Assembly (NCBI GenBank): GCA_964035545.1
Contig: OZ037767.1
Coordinates: forward strand, 18,070,281 to 18,134,280
Source: Bugula neritina
Taxonomy: Eukaryota > Bryozoa > Gymnolaemata > Cheilostomatida > Bugulidae
Length of the DNA stretch: 64,000 nt
Direction: 5' to 3'
Positions within the stretch are counted from its first letter, which is position 1, and each line of letters begins with the position of its first letter. A model generated the notes under the pieces. The model had not been told where the DNA came from, searched no databases, and saw nothing but the letters and a program-made list of their open reading frames with translations. The translations under genes were made by a program, and so were the position numbers. This document shows positions 28,369-41,879 of this stretch, one piece after another.

Positions 28369-31300
28369 ACTGACTTATAGCCTACTGACATACACTGGAA
28401 CAACTTAAAATACACTGCAACAAATTGAAGTATACTGCAACACACTGAAGTATACTGTAATATACAGAAATGTACTGTAACAAACTGAAACATACGTCAA
28501 CATACTGAAAGACACTGCCACATACTGAAATATACTGCAACAAACTGAAATATACTGGAACATACTAAAATACACTGCTACATACTGAAATACACTGTAA
28601 CATGTTGAAATACACTGCAACACATCGAAATATACTGCAACACACCGAAACATACAGCAACATACTGAAATACACTGCTACATACTGAAATTTACTGCAA
28701 CATACTGCAACATGCTGAAATACACTGTAATATACTGAGTTACACTGCAACATACTGCAACATACTGAAATACGCTGTAACATATTGAAACACACTGCAA
28801 CACATTGAAATATACTGTAACTCACTGAAATATAGTGTAATAAACGGAAATATACTGTAACATACTGAAACATACTGAAACATACTAAAATATACTGGAG
28901 CATACCGAGACGTACTGCAACATACTGAAATATACTGCCAGATACTGCAACATACTGAAATACACTGTAACATACTGAAATACACTGCAACATACTGCAA
29001 CATACTGAAATACGGTGTAACATATTGAAATTCACTGCAATACATTGAAATATACTGCAACACACTGAATCATACTGCAACATACTGAAATACACTGTAA
29101 CATACTGAAATACACTGCAACATACTGCAACATACTGCAACATACTGAAATACGGTGTAACATATTGAAATTCACTGCAATACATTGAAATATACTGCAA
29201 CACACTGAAATATACTGCAACATACTGCAACACACGGAAGTTTGCTGTAGTATGTTAAAATGCACGGCAACATACTGAAATACACTGTAACATTTTAAAA
29301 TATACTGTGACACACTGAAATATACTGCAACATACTGAAATACACTGTAACATACTGAAATACACTGCAACATACTGAAATACACTGCTACATACTGAAA
29401 TATACTGCAAGATACTGCAACATACTGAAATACAGTGTAGCATACTGAAATACACTGCAACATGCTGCATTATACTGACATACACTGGAACGTATTGAAA
29501 TACGTTGCAACACATTGAAATATACTGTAACTCACTGAAATATAGTGTAATCAACGGAAATGTACTGTAACATACTGAAACATACTGAAACATACTAAAA
29601 TATACTGGAGCATACCGAAACGTACTGCAACATACTGAAATATACTGCGAGATACTGCAACATACTGAAATACACTGTAACATACTGAAATACACTGCAA
29701 CATACTGCAACATACTGCAACATACTGAATTACAGTGTAACATATTGAAACACACTGCAATACATTGAAATATACTGCAACACACTGAAACATACTGCAA
29801 TATACTGAAATATACTGCAACATATGGAACTGTATCGTAATATACGGACATGTACTGTAACATACTGAAACATACCGAAACATACTGAAATATACTGGAA
29901 CATACCGGAACATACTGCAACATAATGAAATATACTGTACCAAACTGAAATATACGGCAAAATACTGGAATATACTGTAACACACTGAAATATACTGCAA
30001 CATATTGAAATACACTGTAACATAATGAAATATACTGCAACATACTGCAACATACTGCAACATACTGAAATACACTGTAACATACTGAAATACACTGCAA
30101 CATACTACAACTTATTGAAATACACTGCAACACATTGAAATATACTGCAACATACCTAAATATATGGTAATATACTGAAATATACTGTAACATACTGAAA
30201 TATACTGCAAGATACTGCAACATACTGAAATGCACTTTAACATACTGAAATACACTGCAACATACTGACTTATACTGACATACACTGGAACATATTGAAA
30301 TACACTGCAACAAATTGAAGTATGCTGCAACACACTGAAACATACTGCAACATGCTGGAACATACAGCGAAACATTGAAAAATACTGCAACATACTGCAA
30401 TATACTGAAATATAATGCAAGATACTGCAACATACTGAAATACACTGTGACATACTGAGATACACTGCAACATACCGCAACATACTGAAATACACTGTAA
30501 CTTATTGAAATACACTGCAACACATTGAAATATACTGCAACACACCGAAACATACGGCAACATACTGAAATGTACTGCACCATACTGAAATACACTGTAA
30601 TATACTGAATTACACTGCAACATACTGCAACATACTGAAATACGCTGTAACATATTGAAATACACTGCAACACATTGAAATATACTGTAACTCACTGAAA
30701 TATAGTGTAATCAACGGAAATGTACTGTAACATACTGAAACATACTGAACCATACTGAAACATACTAAAATATACTGGAGCATACCGAAACGTACTGCAA
30801 CATACTGAAATATACTGCGAGATACTGCAACATACTGAAATACACTGTAACATACTGAAATACACTGCAACATACTGCAACATACTGTAACATACTGAAT
30901 TACAGTGTAACACATTGAAACACACTGCAATACATTGAAATATACTGCAACACACTGAAACATACTGCAATATACTGAAATATACTGCAACATATGGAAC
31001 TGTATCGTAATATACGGACATGTACTGTAACATACTGAAACATACCGAAACATACTGAAATATACTGGAACATACCGGAACATACTGCAACATAATGAAA
31101 TATACTGTACCAAACTGAAATATACGGCAAAATACTGAAATATACTGTAACACACTGAAATATACTGCAACATATTGAAATACACTGTAACATAATGAAA
31201 TATACTGCAACATACTGCAACATACTGCAACATACTGAAATACACTGTAACATACTGAAATACACTGCAACATACTACAACATATTGAAATACACTGCAA

Positions 31301-32498
31301 CACATTGAAATATACTGCAACATACCTAAATATATGGTAATATACAGAAATATACTGTAACATACTGAAATATACTGCAAGATACTGCAAGATACTGCAA
31401 CATACTGAAATGCACTTTAACATACTGAAATACACTGCAACATACTGACTTATACTGACATACACTGGAACATATTGAAATACACTGCAACAAATTGAAG
31501 TATGCTGCAACACACTGAAACATACGGCAACATGCTGAAACATACAGCGACACATTGAAATATACTGCAACATACTGCAATATACGGAAATATAATGCAA
31601 GATACTGCATCATACCGAAATACACTGTGACATACTGAGATACACTGCAACATACTGCAAAATACTGAAATACACTGTAACTTATTGAAATACACTGCAA
31701 CACATTGAAATATACTGCAACACACCGAAACATACGGCAACATACTGAAATATGATGTAGCATACTGAAATACACTGCAACACACTGAAGTATACTGTAA
31801 TATACACAAATGTACTGTTACAAACTGAAACATACGTCAACATACTGAAATGTACTGCACCATACTGAAATACACTGTAATATACTGAATTACACTGCAA
31901 CGTACTGCAACATACTGAAATACGCTGTAACATATTGAAATACACTGCAACACATTGAAATATACTGTAACTCACTGAAATATAGCGTAATCAACGGAAA
32001 TGTACTGTAACATACCGAAACATACTGAAACATACTGAAACATACTAAAATATACTGGAGCATACCGAAACGTACTGCAACATACTGAAATATACTGCGA
32101 GATACTGCAACATACTGAAATACACTGTAACATACTGAAATACACTGCAACATACTGAAACATACCGAAACATACTAAAATATACTGGAACATACCGGAA
32201 CATACTGCAACATAATGAAATATACTGTACCAAACTGAAATATACGGCAAAATAATGGAATATACTGTAACACACTGAAATATACTGCAACATATTGAAA
32301 TACACTGTAACATAATGAAATATACTGCAACATACTGCAACATACTGCAACATACTGAAATACACTGTAACATACTGAAATACACTGCAACATACTACAA
32401 CATATTGAAATACACTGCAACACATTGAAATATACTGCAACATACCTAAATATATGGTAATATACTGAAATATACTGTAACATACTGAAATATACTGC
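28369..32498. repeat. 4.1-kb block G, copy 1, with internal ~1.2-kb duplication
   Basis: It starts at an agcct landmark and includes a unique-looking run of units at 29231-29270 (acacggaagtttgctgtag, then gttaaaatgcacgg). It contains two adjacent segments, about 29514-30673 and 30674-31953, that are versions of each other. The offset is 1160, rising to 1170 after an extra unit containing actgaaccat near 30747, then to 1180 and 1280 through further unit gains. A third start appears at 31954. The block recurs at 54541 (lacking about 1180 bp) and at 60463 (full, offset 32104 from about 29032). Confidence 0.85.
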
Positions 32499-32699
32499 AA
32501 CATACTGAAATAAACTGTAACATACTGAAATACACTGCAAAATACTGAAATACACTGCCACATACTGAAATATACTGCAAGATACTGCAACATACTGAAA
32601 TACAGTGTAGCATACTGAAATACACTGCAACATGCTGCATTATACTGACATACACTGGAACGTATTGAAATACATTGCAACACATTGAAATATACTGTA
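32499..32699. repeat. Short linker tract between block G and the next repeat
   Basis: About 200 bp leave the order of block G. From about 32571 they match 29391-29520 at offset 3180, including catgctgcattatactgac. They lead into a copy of the 20.1-kb sequence. It is all ordinary satellite units with no out-of-register change. Confidence 0.6.
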
Positions 32700-35040
32700 A
32701 CTCACTGAAATAAAGTGTAATCAACGGAAATGTACTGTAACATACTGAAACATACTGAAACATACTAAAATATACTGGAGCATACCGAAACGTACTGCAA
32801 CATACTGAAATATACTGCTAGATACTGCAACATACTGAAATACACTGTAACATACTGAAATACACTGCAACATACTGCAACATACTACAACATACTGCAA
32901 CATACTGCAACATACTGAATTACAGTGTAACATATTGAAATACACTGCAACAAATTGGAGTATACTGCAACACACTGAAGTTTACTGTAATATACAGAAA
33001 TGTACTGTAACAAACTGAAACATACGTCAACATACTGAAATACACTGCCACATACTGAAATATACTGCAACATACTGAAATTTACTGCAACATACTGAAA
33101 TACGCTGCTACATACTGAAATACACTGCAACATACTGACTTATACTGACATACACTGGAACATATTGAAATACACTGCAACAAATTGAAGTATACTGCAA
33201 CACACTGAAATATGCTGTAACATATTGAAATACACTGCAACACATTGAAATATACTGTTACTTACTGAAATATAGTGTAATCAACGGAAATGTACTGTAA
33301 CATGCTGAAACATACTGAAACATACTAAAATATACTGGAGCATACCGAAACGTACTGCAACATACTGAAATATACTGCGAGATACTGCAACATACTGAAA
33401 TACACTGTAACATACTGAAATACACTGCAACATACTGCAACATACTACAACATACTGCAACATACCGCAACATACTGAATTACAGTGTAACATATTGAAA
33501 TACACTGCAATACATTGAAATATACTGCAACACACTGAAACATACTGCAACATACGGAAATATACTGCAACATATCAAAGTGTATCGTAATATACGGACA
33601 TGTACTGTAACATACTGAAACATACTGAAACATACTAAAATATACTGGAACATACCGGAACATACTGCAAAATAATGAAACATACTGTACCACACTGAAA
33701 TATACGGCAAAATACTGAAATACACTGCAACATACTGCATTATACTGACATACACTGGAACATATTGAAATACACTGCAACAAATTGAAGTATACTGCAA
33801 TACACTGAAACATACTGCAATATACTCAAATATACTGCAACACATTAAAATATACTGCAACGTACTGAAATATGATGCAAGATACTGCAACATACTGAAA
33901 TACACTGTGACATACTGAGATACACAGCAACATTCTGCAACATACTGAAATACACTGTAACATATTGAAAGACACTGCAACACATTGAAATATACTGCAA
34001 CACACCGAAACGTACGGCAACATATTGAAATATGCTGTAGCATACTGAAATACACTGCAACACACTGAAGTATACTGTAATATACATAAATGTACTGTAA
34101 CAAACTGAAATATACTGCAACATACTGAAATATACTGCAACACACTGCAACTTACTGAAATACACTGTAACATACTAAAATACACTGCAAAATACTACAA
34201 CATACTGAAATATACTGTAACACATAGAAAAATACTGCATATACTGCAATATACTGTAAAACACTGAAATATACTGCAACATACTGAAATACACTGTAAC
34301 ATACTGAAACATACTGCAACATACTGAAATACACTGCAACATACTACAACATTTTGAAATACACTGCAACACATTGAAATATACTGCAACATACCTAAAT
34401 ATACGGTAATATACTGAAATATACTGTAACATACTGAAATATACTGCAAGATACTGCAACATACTGAAATGCACTTTAACATACTGAAATACACTGCAAC
34501 ATACTGACTTATAGCCTACTGACATACACTGGAACAACTTAAAATACACTGCAACAAATTGAAGTATACTGCAACACACTGAAGTATACTGTAATATACA
34601 GAAATGTACTGTAACAAACTGAAACATACGTCAACATACTGAAAGACACTGCCACATACTGAAATATACTGCAACAAACTGAAATATACTGGAACATACT
34701 AAAATACACTGCTACATACTGAAATACACTGTAACATATTGAAATACACTGCAACACATTGAAATATACTGCAACACACCGAAACATACAGCAACATACT
34801 GAAATACATTGCTACATACTGAAATTTACTGCAACATACTGCAACATACTGAAATACACTGCTACATACTGAAATTTACTGCAACATACTGCAACATACT
34901 GAAATACACTGTAATATACTGAGTTACACTGCAACATACTGCAACATACTGAAATACGCTGTAACATATTGAAACACACTGCAACACATTGAAATATACT
35001 GTAACTCACTGAAATATAGTGTAATAAACGGAAATATACT
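32700..35040. repeat. Third copy of the 20.1-22.5 kb block
   Basis: It matches 20120-22460 at a constant offset of 12581, including actgcatat at 34234 and agcct at 34503. After about 35040 the units change from gacatactgg to aacatactgaaacataccg, and the order of the 3352-bp repeat takes over. From about 33532 the same bases also form the start of the 8348-bp HOR. Confidence 0.8.
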
Positions 35041-38000
35041 GTAACATACTGAAACATACCGAAACATGCTAAAATATACTGGAGCATACCGAGACGTACT
35101 GCAACATACTGAAATATACTGCCAGATACTGCAACATACTGAAATACACTGTAACATACTGAAATACACTGCAATATACTGCAACATACTGCTACATACT
35201 GAAATACGGTGTAACATATTGAAATTCATTGCAATACATTGAAATATACTGCAACACACTGAATCATACTGCAACATACTGAAATATACCGCAACATATC
35301 GAAGTATATCGTAATATACGGACATGTACTGTAACATACTGAAACATACTGAAACATACTAAAATATACTGGAACATATCGAAACATACTGCAACATAAT
35401 GAAATATACTGTACCACGAAATGTACTGTAACATAGTGGAATATACTGTAACACACTGAAATATACTGCAACATATTGAAATACACTGTAACATAATGAA
35501 ATATACTGCAACATACTGCAACATACTGCAACATACTGAAATACACTGTAACATACTGATATACACTGCAACATACTACAACATAGTGAAATACACTGCA
35601 ACATACTGAAATATACTGTGACACACTGAAAGAGACTGCAACATACTGAAATACACTGTAATATACTGATATACACTGCAAAATACTGAAATACCCTGCT
35701 ACATACTGAAATATACTGCAAGATACTGCAACATACTGAAATACAGTGTAACATACTGAAATACACTGCAACGTACTGCATTATACTGACATACACTGGA
35801 ACATATTGAAATACACCGCAACAAATTGAAGTATACTGCAACACACAGAAACATACGGCAACATAATGAAATATGCTGTAGCATACTGAAATACACTGCA
35901 ACACACTGAAGTATACTGCAACATACTGAAATATACTGCAACACACTGCAACTTACTGAAATAGACTAAAACATACTGAAATACACTGCAGAATACTACA
36001 ACATACTGAAATACACTGTAACATGTTGAAATACACTGCAACACATTGAAATATACTGCAACATACCGAAATATATGGTAAACTACTGAAATATGCTGTG
36101 ACACATAGAAAAATACTGCAATATACTGAAACATACTGTAACACACTGAAATATACTGCGACATACTGAAAAACACTGTAACATACTGAAACATACTGCA
36201 ACATACTGAAATACACTGCAACATACTAAAACATATTGAAATACACTGCAACACATTGAAATATACTGCAACATACCTAAATATATGGTAATATACTGAA
36301 ATATACTGTAACATACTGAAATATACTGCAAGATACTGCAACATACTGAAATGCACTTTAACATACTGAAATACACTGCAACATACTGACTTATACTGAC
36401 ATACACTGGAACATATTGAAATACACTGCAACAAATTGAAGTGTGCTGCAACACACTGAAACATACGGCAACATGCTAAAATATACTGAAATATAATGCA
36501 AGATACTGCAACATACTGAAATACACTGTGACATACTGAGATACACTGCAACATACTGCAACATACTGAAACACACTGCAATTTATTGAAATACACTGCA
36601 ACACATTGAAATATACTGCAACACACCGAAACATACGGCAACATACTGAAATATGATGTAGCATACTGAAATACACTGCAACACACTGAAGTATACTGTA
36701 ATATACACAAATGTACTGTAACAAACTGAAACATACGTCAACATACTGAAATGTACTGCACCATACTGAAATACACTGTAATATACTGAATTACACTGCG
36801 ACATACTGCAACATACTGAAATACGCTGTAACATATTGAAATACACTGCAACACATTGAAATATACCGTAACTCACTAAAATATAGTGTTATCAACGGAA
36901 ATGTACTGTAACATACTGAAACATACTGAAACATACTAAAATATACTGGAGCATACCGAAACGTACTGCAACGTCCTGAAATATACGGCGAGATACTGCA
37001 ACATACGGAAATACACTGTAACATACTGAAATACACTGCAGAAAACTACAACATACTGAAATACACTGTAACATGTTGAAATACACTGCGACACATTGAA
37101 ATATACTGCAACATACCGAAATATATGGTAAACTACTGAAATATGCTGTGACACATAGAAAAATACTGCAATATACTGAAATATACTGTAACACACTGAA
37201 ATATACTGCGTCATACTGAAAAACACTGTAACATACTGAAAAATACTGCAACATCCTGAAATACATCACAACATACTGCAACATATTGAAATACTCTGCA
37301 ACACAGTGAAATATACTGCAACATACCTAAGTATATGGTAATATACTGAAATATACTGTAACATACTGAAATATACTGCAAGATACTGCAACATACTGAA
37401 ATGCACTTTAACATACTGAAATACACTGCAACATACTGCAACATACTGCAACATACTGAATTACAGTGTAACATATTGAAACACACTGCAATACATTGAA
37501 ATATACTGCAACACACTGAAACATACGGCAACATACTCAAATATACTGCAACACATTGAAATATACTGCAACATACTGAAATATAATGCAAGATACTGCA
37601 ACATACTGAAATACACTGCTACATACTGAAATACACTGCAACATACTGACTTATACTGACATACACTGGAACATATTGGTATACACTGCAACAAATTAAA
37701 ATATACTGCAACACACTGAAACAGACAGGAACATGCTGAAATATACAGCGACACATTGAAGTATACTGCAACATACTGCAATATACTGAAATATAATGCA
37801 AAATACTGCAACATACTGAAATACACTGTGACATACTGAGATACACTGCAACATACTGCAACATACTGAAATACGCTGTAACTTATTGAAATACACTGCA
37901 ACATACTGACTTATAGCCTACTGACATACACTGGAACAACTTAAAATACACTGCAACAAATTGAAGTATACTGCAACACACTGAAGTATACTGTGATATA

Positions 38001-38192
38001 CAGAAATGTACTGTAACAAACTGAAACATACGTCAACATACTGAAAGACACTGCCACATACTGAAATATACTGCAACAAACTGAAATAAACTGGAACATA
38101 CTAAAATACACTGCTACATACTGAAATACACTGTAACATGTTGAAATACACTGCAACACATCGAAATATACTGCAACACACCGAAACATACA
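34841..38192. repeat. 3352-bp subrepeat, first unit
   Basis: It is repeated at 38193-41544 at offset 3352, with a 335-bp start of a third unit to 41879. It carries landmark 4 (35418), landmark 1 (37905) and two ctgcag sites 1050 bp apart (35986 and 37036). The minus-strand reading of 35781-36734 (317 residues) is identical at 39133, 44129 and 47481. Confidence 0.88.
35418..35424. repeat. Register-shifting landmark 4: 7-bp unit gaaatgt (first of 6)
   Basis: After actgtaccac the expected act is missing, and a 7-bp unit gaaatgt follows, a -3 shift. Starts are 35418, 38770, 43766, 47118, 52114 and 58036. Spacings of 3352, 4996, 3352, 4996 and 5922 match the repeat periods of the right half of the window. 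It is confined to that half. Confidence 0.9.
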
Positions 38193-41100
38193 GCAACATA
38201 CTGAAATACACTGCTACATACTGAAATTTACTGCAACATACTGCAACATGCTGAAATACACTGTAATATACTGAGTTACACTGCAACATACTGCAACATA
38301 CTGAAATACGCTGTAACATATTGAAACACACTGCAACACATTGAAATATACTGTAAGTCACTGAAATATAGTGTAATAAACGGAAATATACTGTAACATA
38401 CTGAAACATACTGAAACATACTAAAATATACTGGAGCATACCGAGACGTACTGCAACATACTGAAATATACTGCCAGATACTGCAACATACTGAAATACA
38501 CTGTAACATACTGAAATACACTGCAATATACTGCAACATACTGCAACATACTGAAATACGGTGTAACATATTGAAATTCATTGCAATACATTGAAATATA
38601 CTGCAACACACTGAATCATACTGCAACATACTGAAATATACCGCAACATATCGAAGTATATCGTAATATACGGACATGTACTGTAACATACTGAAACATA
38701 CTGAAACATACTAAAATATACTGGAACATATCGAAACATACTGCAACATAATGAAATATACTGTACCACGAAATGTACTGTAACATAGTGGAATATACTG
38801 TAACACACTGAAATATACTGCAACATATTGAAATACACTGTAACATAATGAAATATACTGCAACATACTGCAACATACTGCAACATACTGAAATACACTG
38901 TAACATACTGATATACACTGCAACATACTACAACATAGTGAAATACACTGCAACATACTGAAATATACTGTGACACACTGAAAGAGACTGCAACATACTG
39001 AAATACACTGTAATATACTGATATACACTGCAAAATACTGAAATACCCTGCTACATACTGAAATATACTGCAAGATACTGCAACATACTGAAATACAGTG
39101 TAACATACTGAAATACACTGCAACGTACTGCATTATACTGACATACACTGGAACATATTGAAATACACCGCAACAAATTGAAGTATACTGCAACACACAG
39201 AAACATACGGCAACATAATGAAATATGCTGTAGCATACTGAAATACACTGCAACACACTGAAGTATACTGCAACATACTGAAATATACTGCAACACACTG
39301 CAACTTACTGAAATAGACTAAAACATACTGAAATACACTGCAGAATACTACAACATACTGAAATACACTGTAACATGTTGAAATACACTGCAACACATTG
39401 AAATATACTGCAACATACCGAAATATATGGTAAACTACTGAAATATGCTGTGACACATAGAAAAATACTGCAATATACTGAAACATACTGTAACACACTG
39501 AAATATACTGCGACATACTGAAAAACACTGTAACATACTGAAACATACTGCAACATACTGAAATACACTGCAACATACTAAAACATATTGAAATACACTG
39601 CAACACATTGAAATATACTGCAACATACCTAAATATATGGTAATATACTGAAATATACTGTAACATACTGAAATATACTGCAAGATACTGCAACATACTG
39701 AAATGCACTTTAACATACTGAAATACACTGCAACATACTGACTTATACTGACATACACTGGAACATATTGAAATACACTGCAACAAATTGAAGTGTGCTG
39801 CAACACACTGAAACATACGGCAACATGCTAAAATATACTGAAATATAATGCAAGATACTGCAACATACTGAAATACACTGTGACATACTGAGATACACTG
39901 CAACATACTGCAACATACTGAAACACACTGCAATTTATTGAAATACACTGCAACACATTGAAATATACTGCAACACACCGAAACATACGGCAACATACTG
40001 AAATATGATGTAGCATACTGAAATACACTGCAACACACTGAAGTATACTGTAATATACACAAATGTACTGTAACAAACTGAAACATACGTCAACATACTG
40101 AAATGTACTGCACCATACTGAAATACACTGTAATATACTGAATTACACTGCGACATACTGCAACATACTGAAATACGCTGTAACATATTGAAATACACTG
40201 CAACACATTGAAATATACCGTAACTCACTAAAATATAGTGTTATCAACGGAAATGTACTGTAACATACTGAAACATACTGAAACATACTAAAATATACTG
40301 GAGCATACCGAAACGTACTGCAACGTCCTGAAATATACGGCGAGATACTGCAACATACGGAAATACACTGTAACATACTGAAATACACTGCAGAAAACTA
40401 CAACATACTGAAATACACTGTAACATGTTGAAATACACTGCGACACATTGAAATATACTGCAACATACCGAAATATATGGTAAACTACTGAAATATGCTG
40501 TGACACATAGAAAAATACTGCAATATACTGAAATATACTGTAACACACTGAAATATACTGCGTCATACTGAAAAACACTGTAACATACTGAAAAATACTG
40601 CAACATCCTGAAATACATCACAACATACTGCAACATATTGAAATACTCTGCAACACAGTGAAATATACTGCAACATACCTAAGTATATGGTAATATACTG
40701 AAATATACTGTAACATACTGAAATATACTGCAAGATACTGCAACATACTGAAATGCACTTTAACATACTGAAATACACTGCAACATACTGCAACATACTG
40801 CAACATACTGAATTACAGTGTAACATATTGAAACACACTGCAATACATTGAAATATACTGCAACACACTGAAACATACGGCAACATACTCAAATATACTG
40901 CAACACATTGAAATATACTGCAACATACTGAAATATAATGCAAGATACTGCAACATACTGAAATACACTGCTACATACTGAAATACACTGCAACATACTG
41001 ACTTATACTGACATACACTGGAACATATTGGTATACACTGCAACAAATTAAAATATACTGCAACACACTGAAACAGACAGGAACATGCTGAAATATACAG

Positions 41101-41544
41101 CGACACATTGAAGTATACTGCAACATACTGCAATATACTGAAATATAATGCAAAATACTGCAACATACTGAAATACACTGTGACATACTGAGATACACTG
41201 CAACATACTGCAACATACTGAAATACGCTGTAACTTATTGAAATACACTGCAACATACTGACTTATAGCCTACTGACATACACTGGAACAACTTAAAATA
41301 CACTGCAACAAATTGAAGTATACTGCAACACACTGAAGTATACTGTGATATACAGAAATGTACTGTAACAAACTGAAACATACGTCAACATACTGAAAGA
41401 CACTGCCACATACTGAAATATACTGCAACAAACTGAAATAAACTGGAACATACTAAAATACACTGCTACATACTGAAATACACTGTAACATGTTGAAATA
41501 CACTGCAACACATCGAAATATACTGCAACACACCGAAACATACA
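38193..41544. repeat. 3352-bp subrepeat, second unit
   Basis: It matches the first unit at offset 3352, with few substitutions concentrated near its left end. Equivalent pairs in copy 2 of the 8348-bp HOR are 43189-46540 and 46541-49892. The copy-3 version (about 51537-54830) is single and 60 bp shorter. Confidence 0.88.
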
Positions 41545-41879
41545 GCAACATACTGAAATACACTGCTACATACTGAAATTTACTGCAACATACTGCAACA
41601 TGCTGAAATACACTGTAATATACTGAGTTACACTGCAACATACTGCAACATACTGAAATACGCTGTAACATATTGAAACACACTGCAACACATTGAAATA
41701 TACTGTAAGTCACTGAAATATAGTGTAATAAACGGAAATATACTGTAACATACTGAAACATACTGAAACATACTAAAATATACTGGAGCATACCGAGACG
41801 TACTGCAACATACTGAAATATACTGCCAGATACTGCAACATACTGAAATACACTGTAACATACTGAAATACACTGCAAC

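Larger units (their letters stand above)
33532..41879. repeat. 8348-bp higher-order repeat, copy 1
   Basis: Every distinctive unit from about 33532 recurs 8348 bp later. The agcct landmarks at 34503, 37905 and 41257 reappear at 42851, 46253 and 49605. Copies differ more near the left edge (for example attgaaagac near 33964 against attgaaacac) than further right, where I could find almost no differences. Internally it is a single-copy lead of about 1.3 kb followed by about 2.1 tandem copies of a 3352-bp unit. Confidence 0.9.

Noticed and set aside
29255-30673. 472-residue open frame on the minus strand (also at 61359-62777), and others of 406-446 residues at 13855-15075 and 55437-56777.
   Set aside because: All are direct translations of the satellite in a strand that lacks stops in every frame. 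The overlapping frames encode the same peptide period, ends fall at random variant units, no frame is favoured, and there is no non-repeat coding sequence or gene signal around them.
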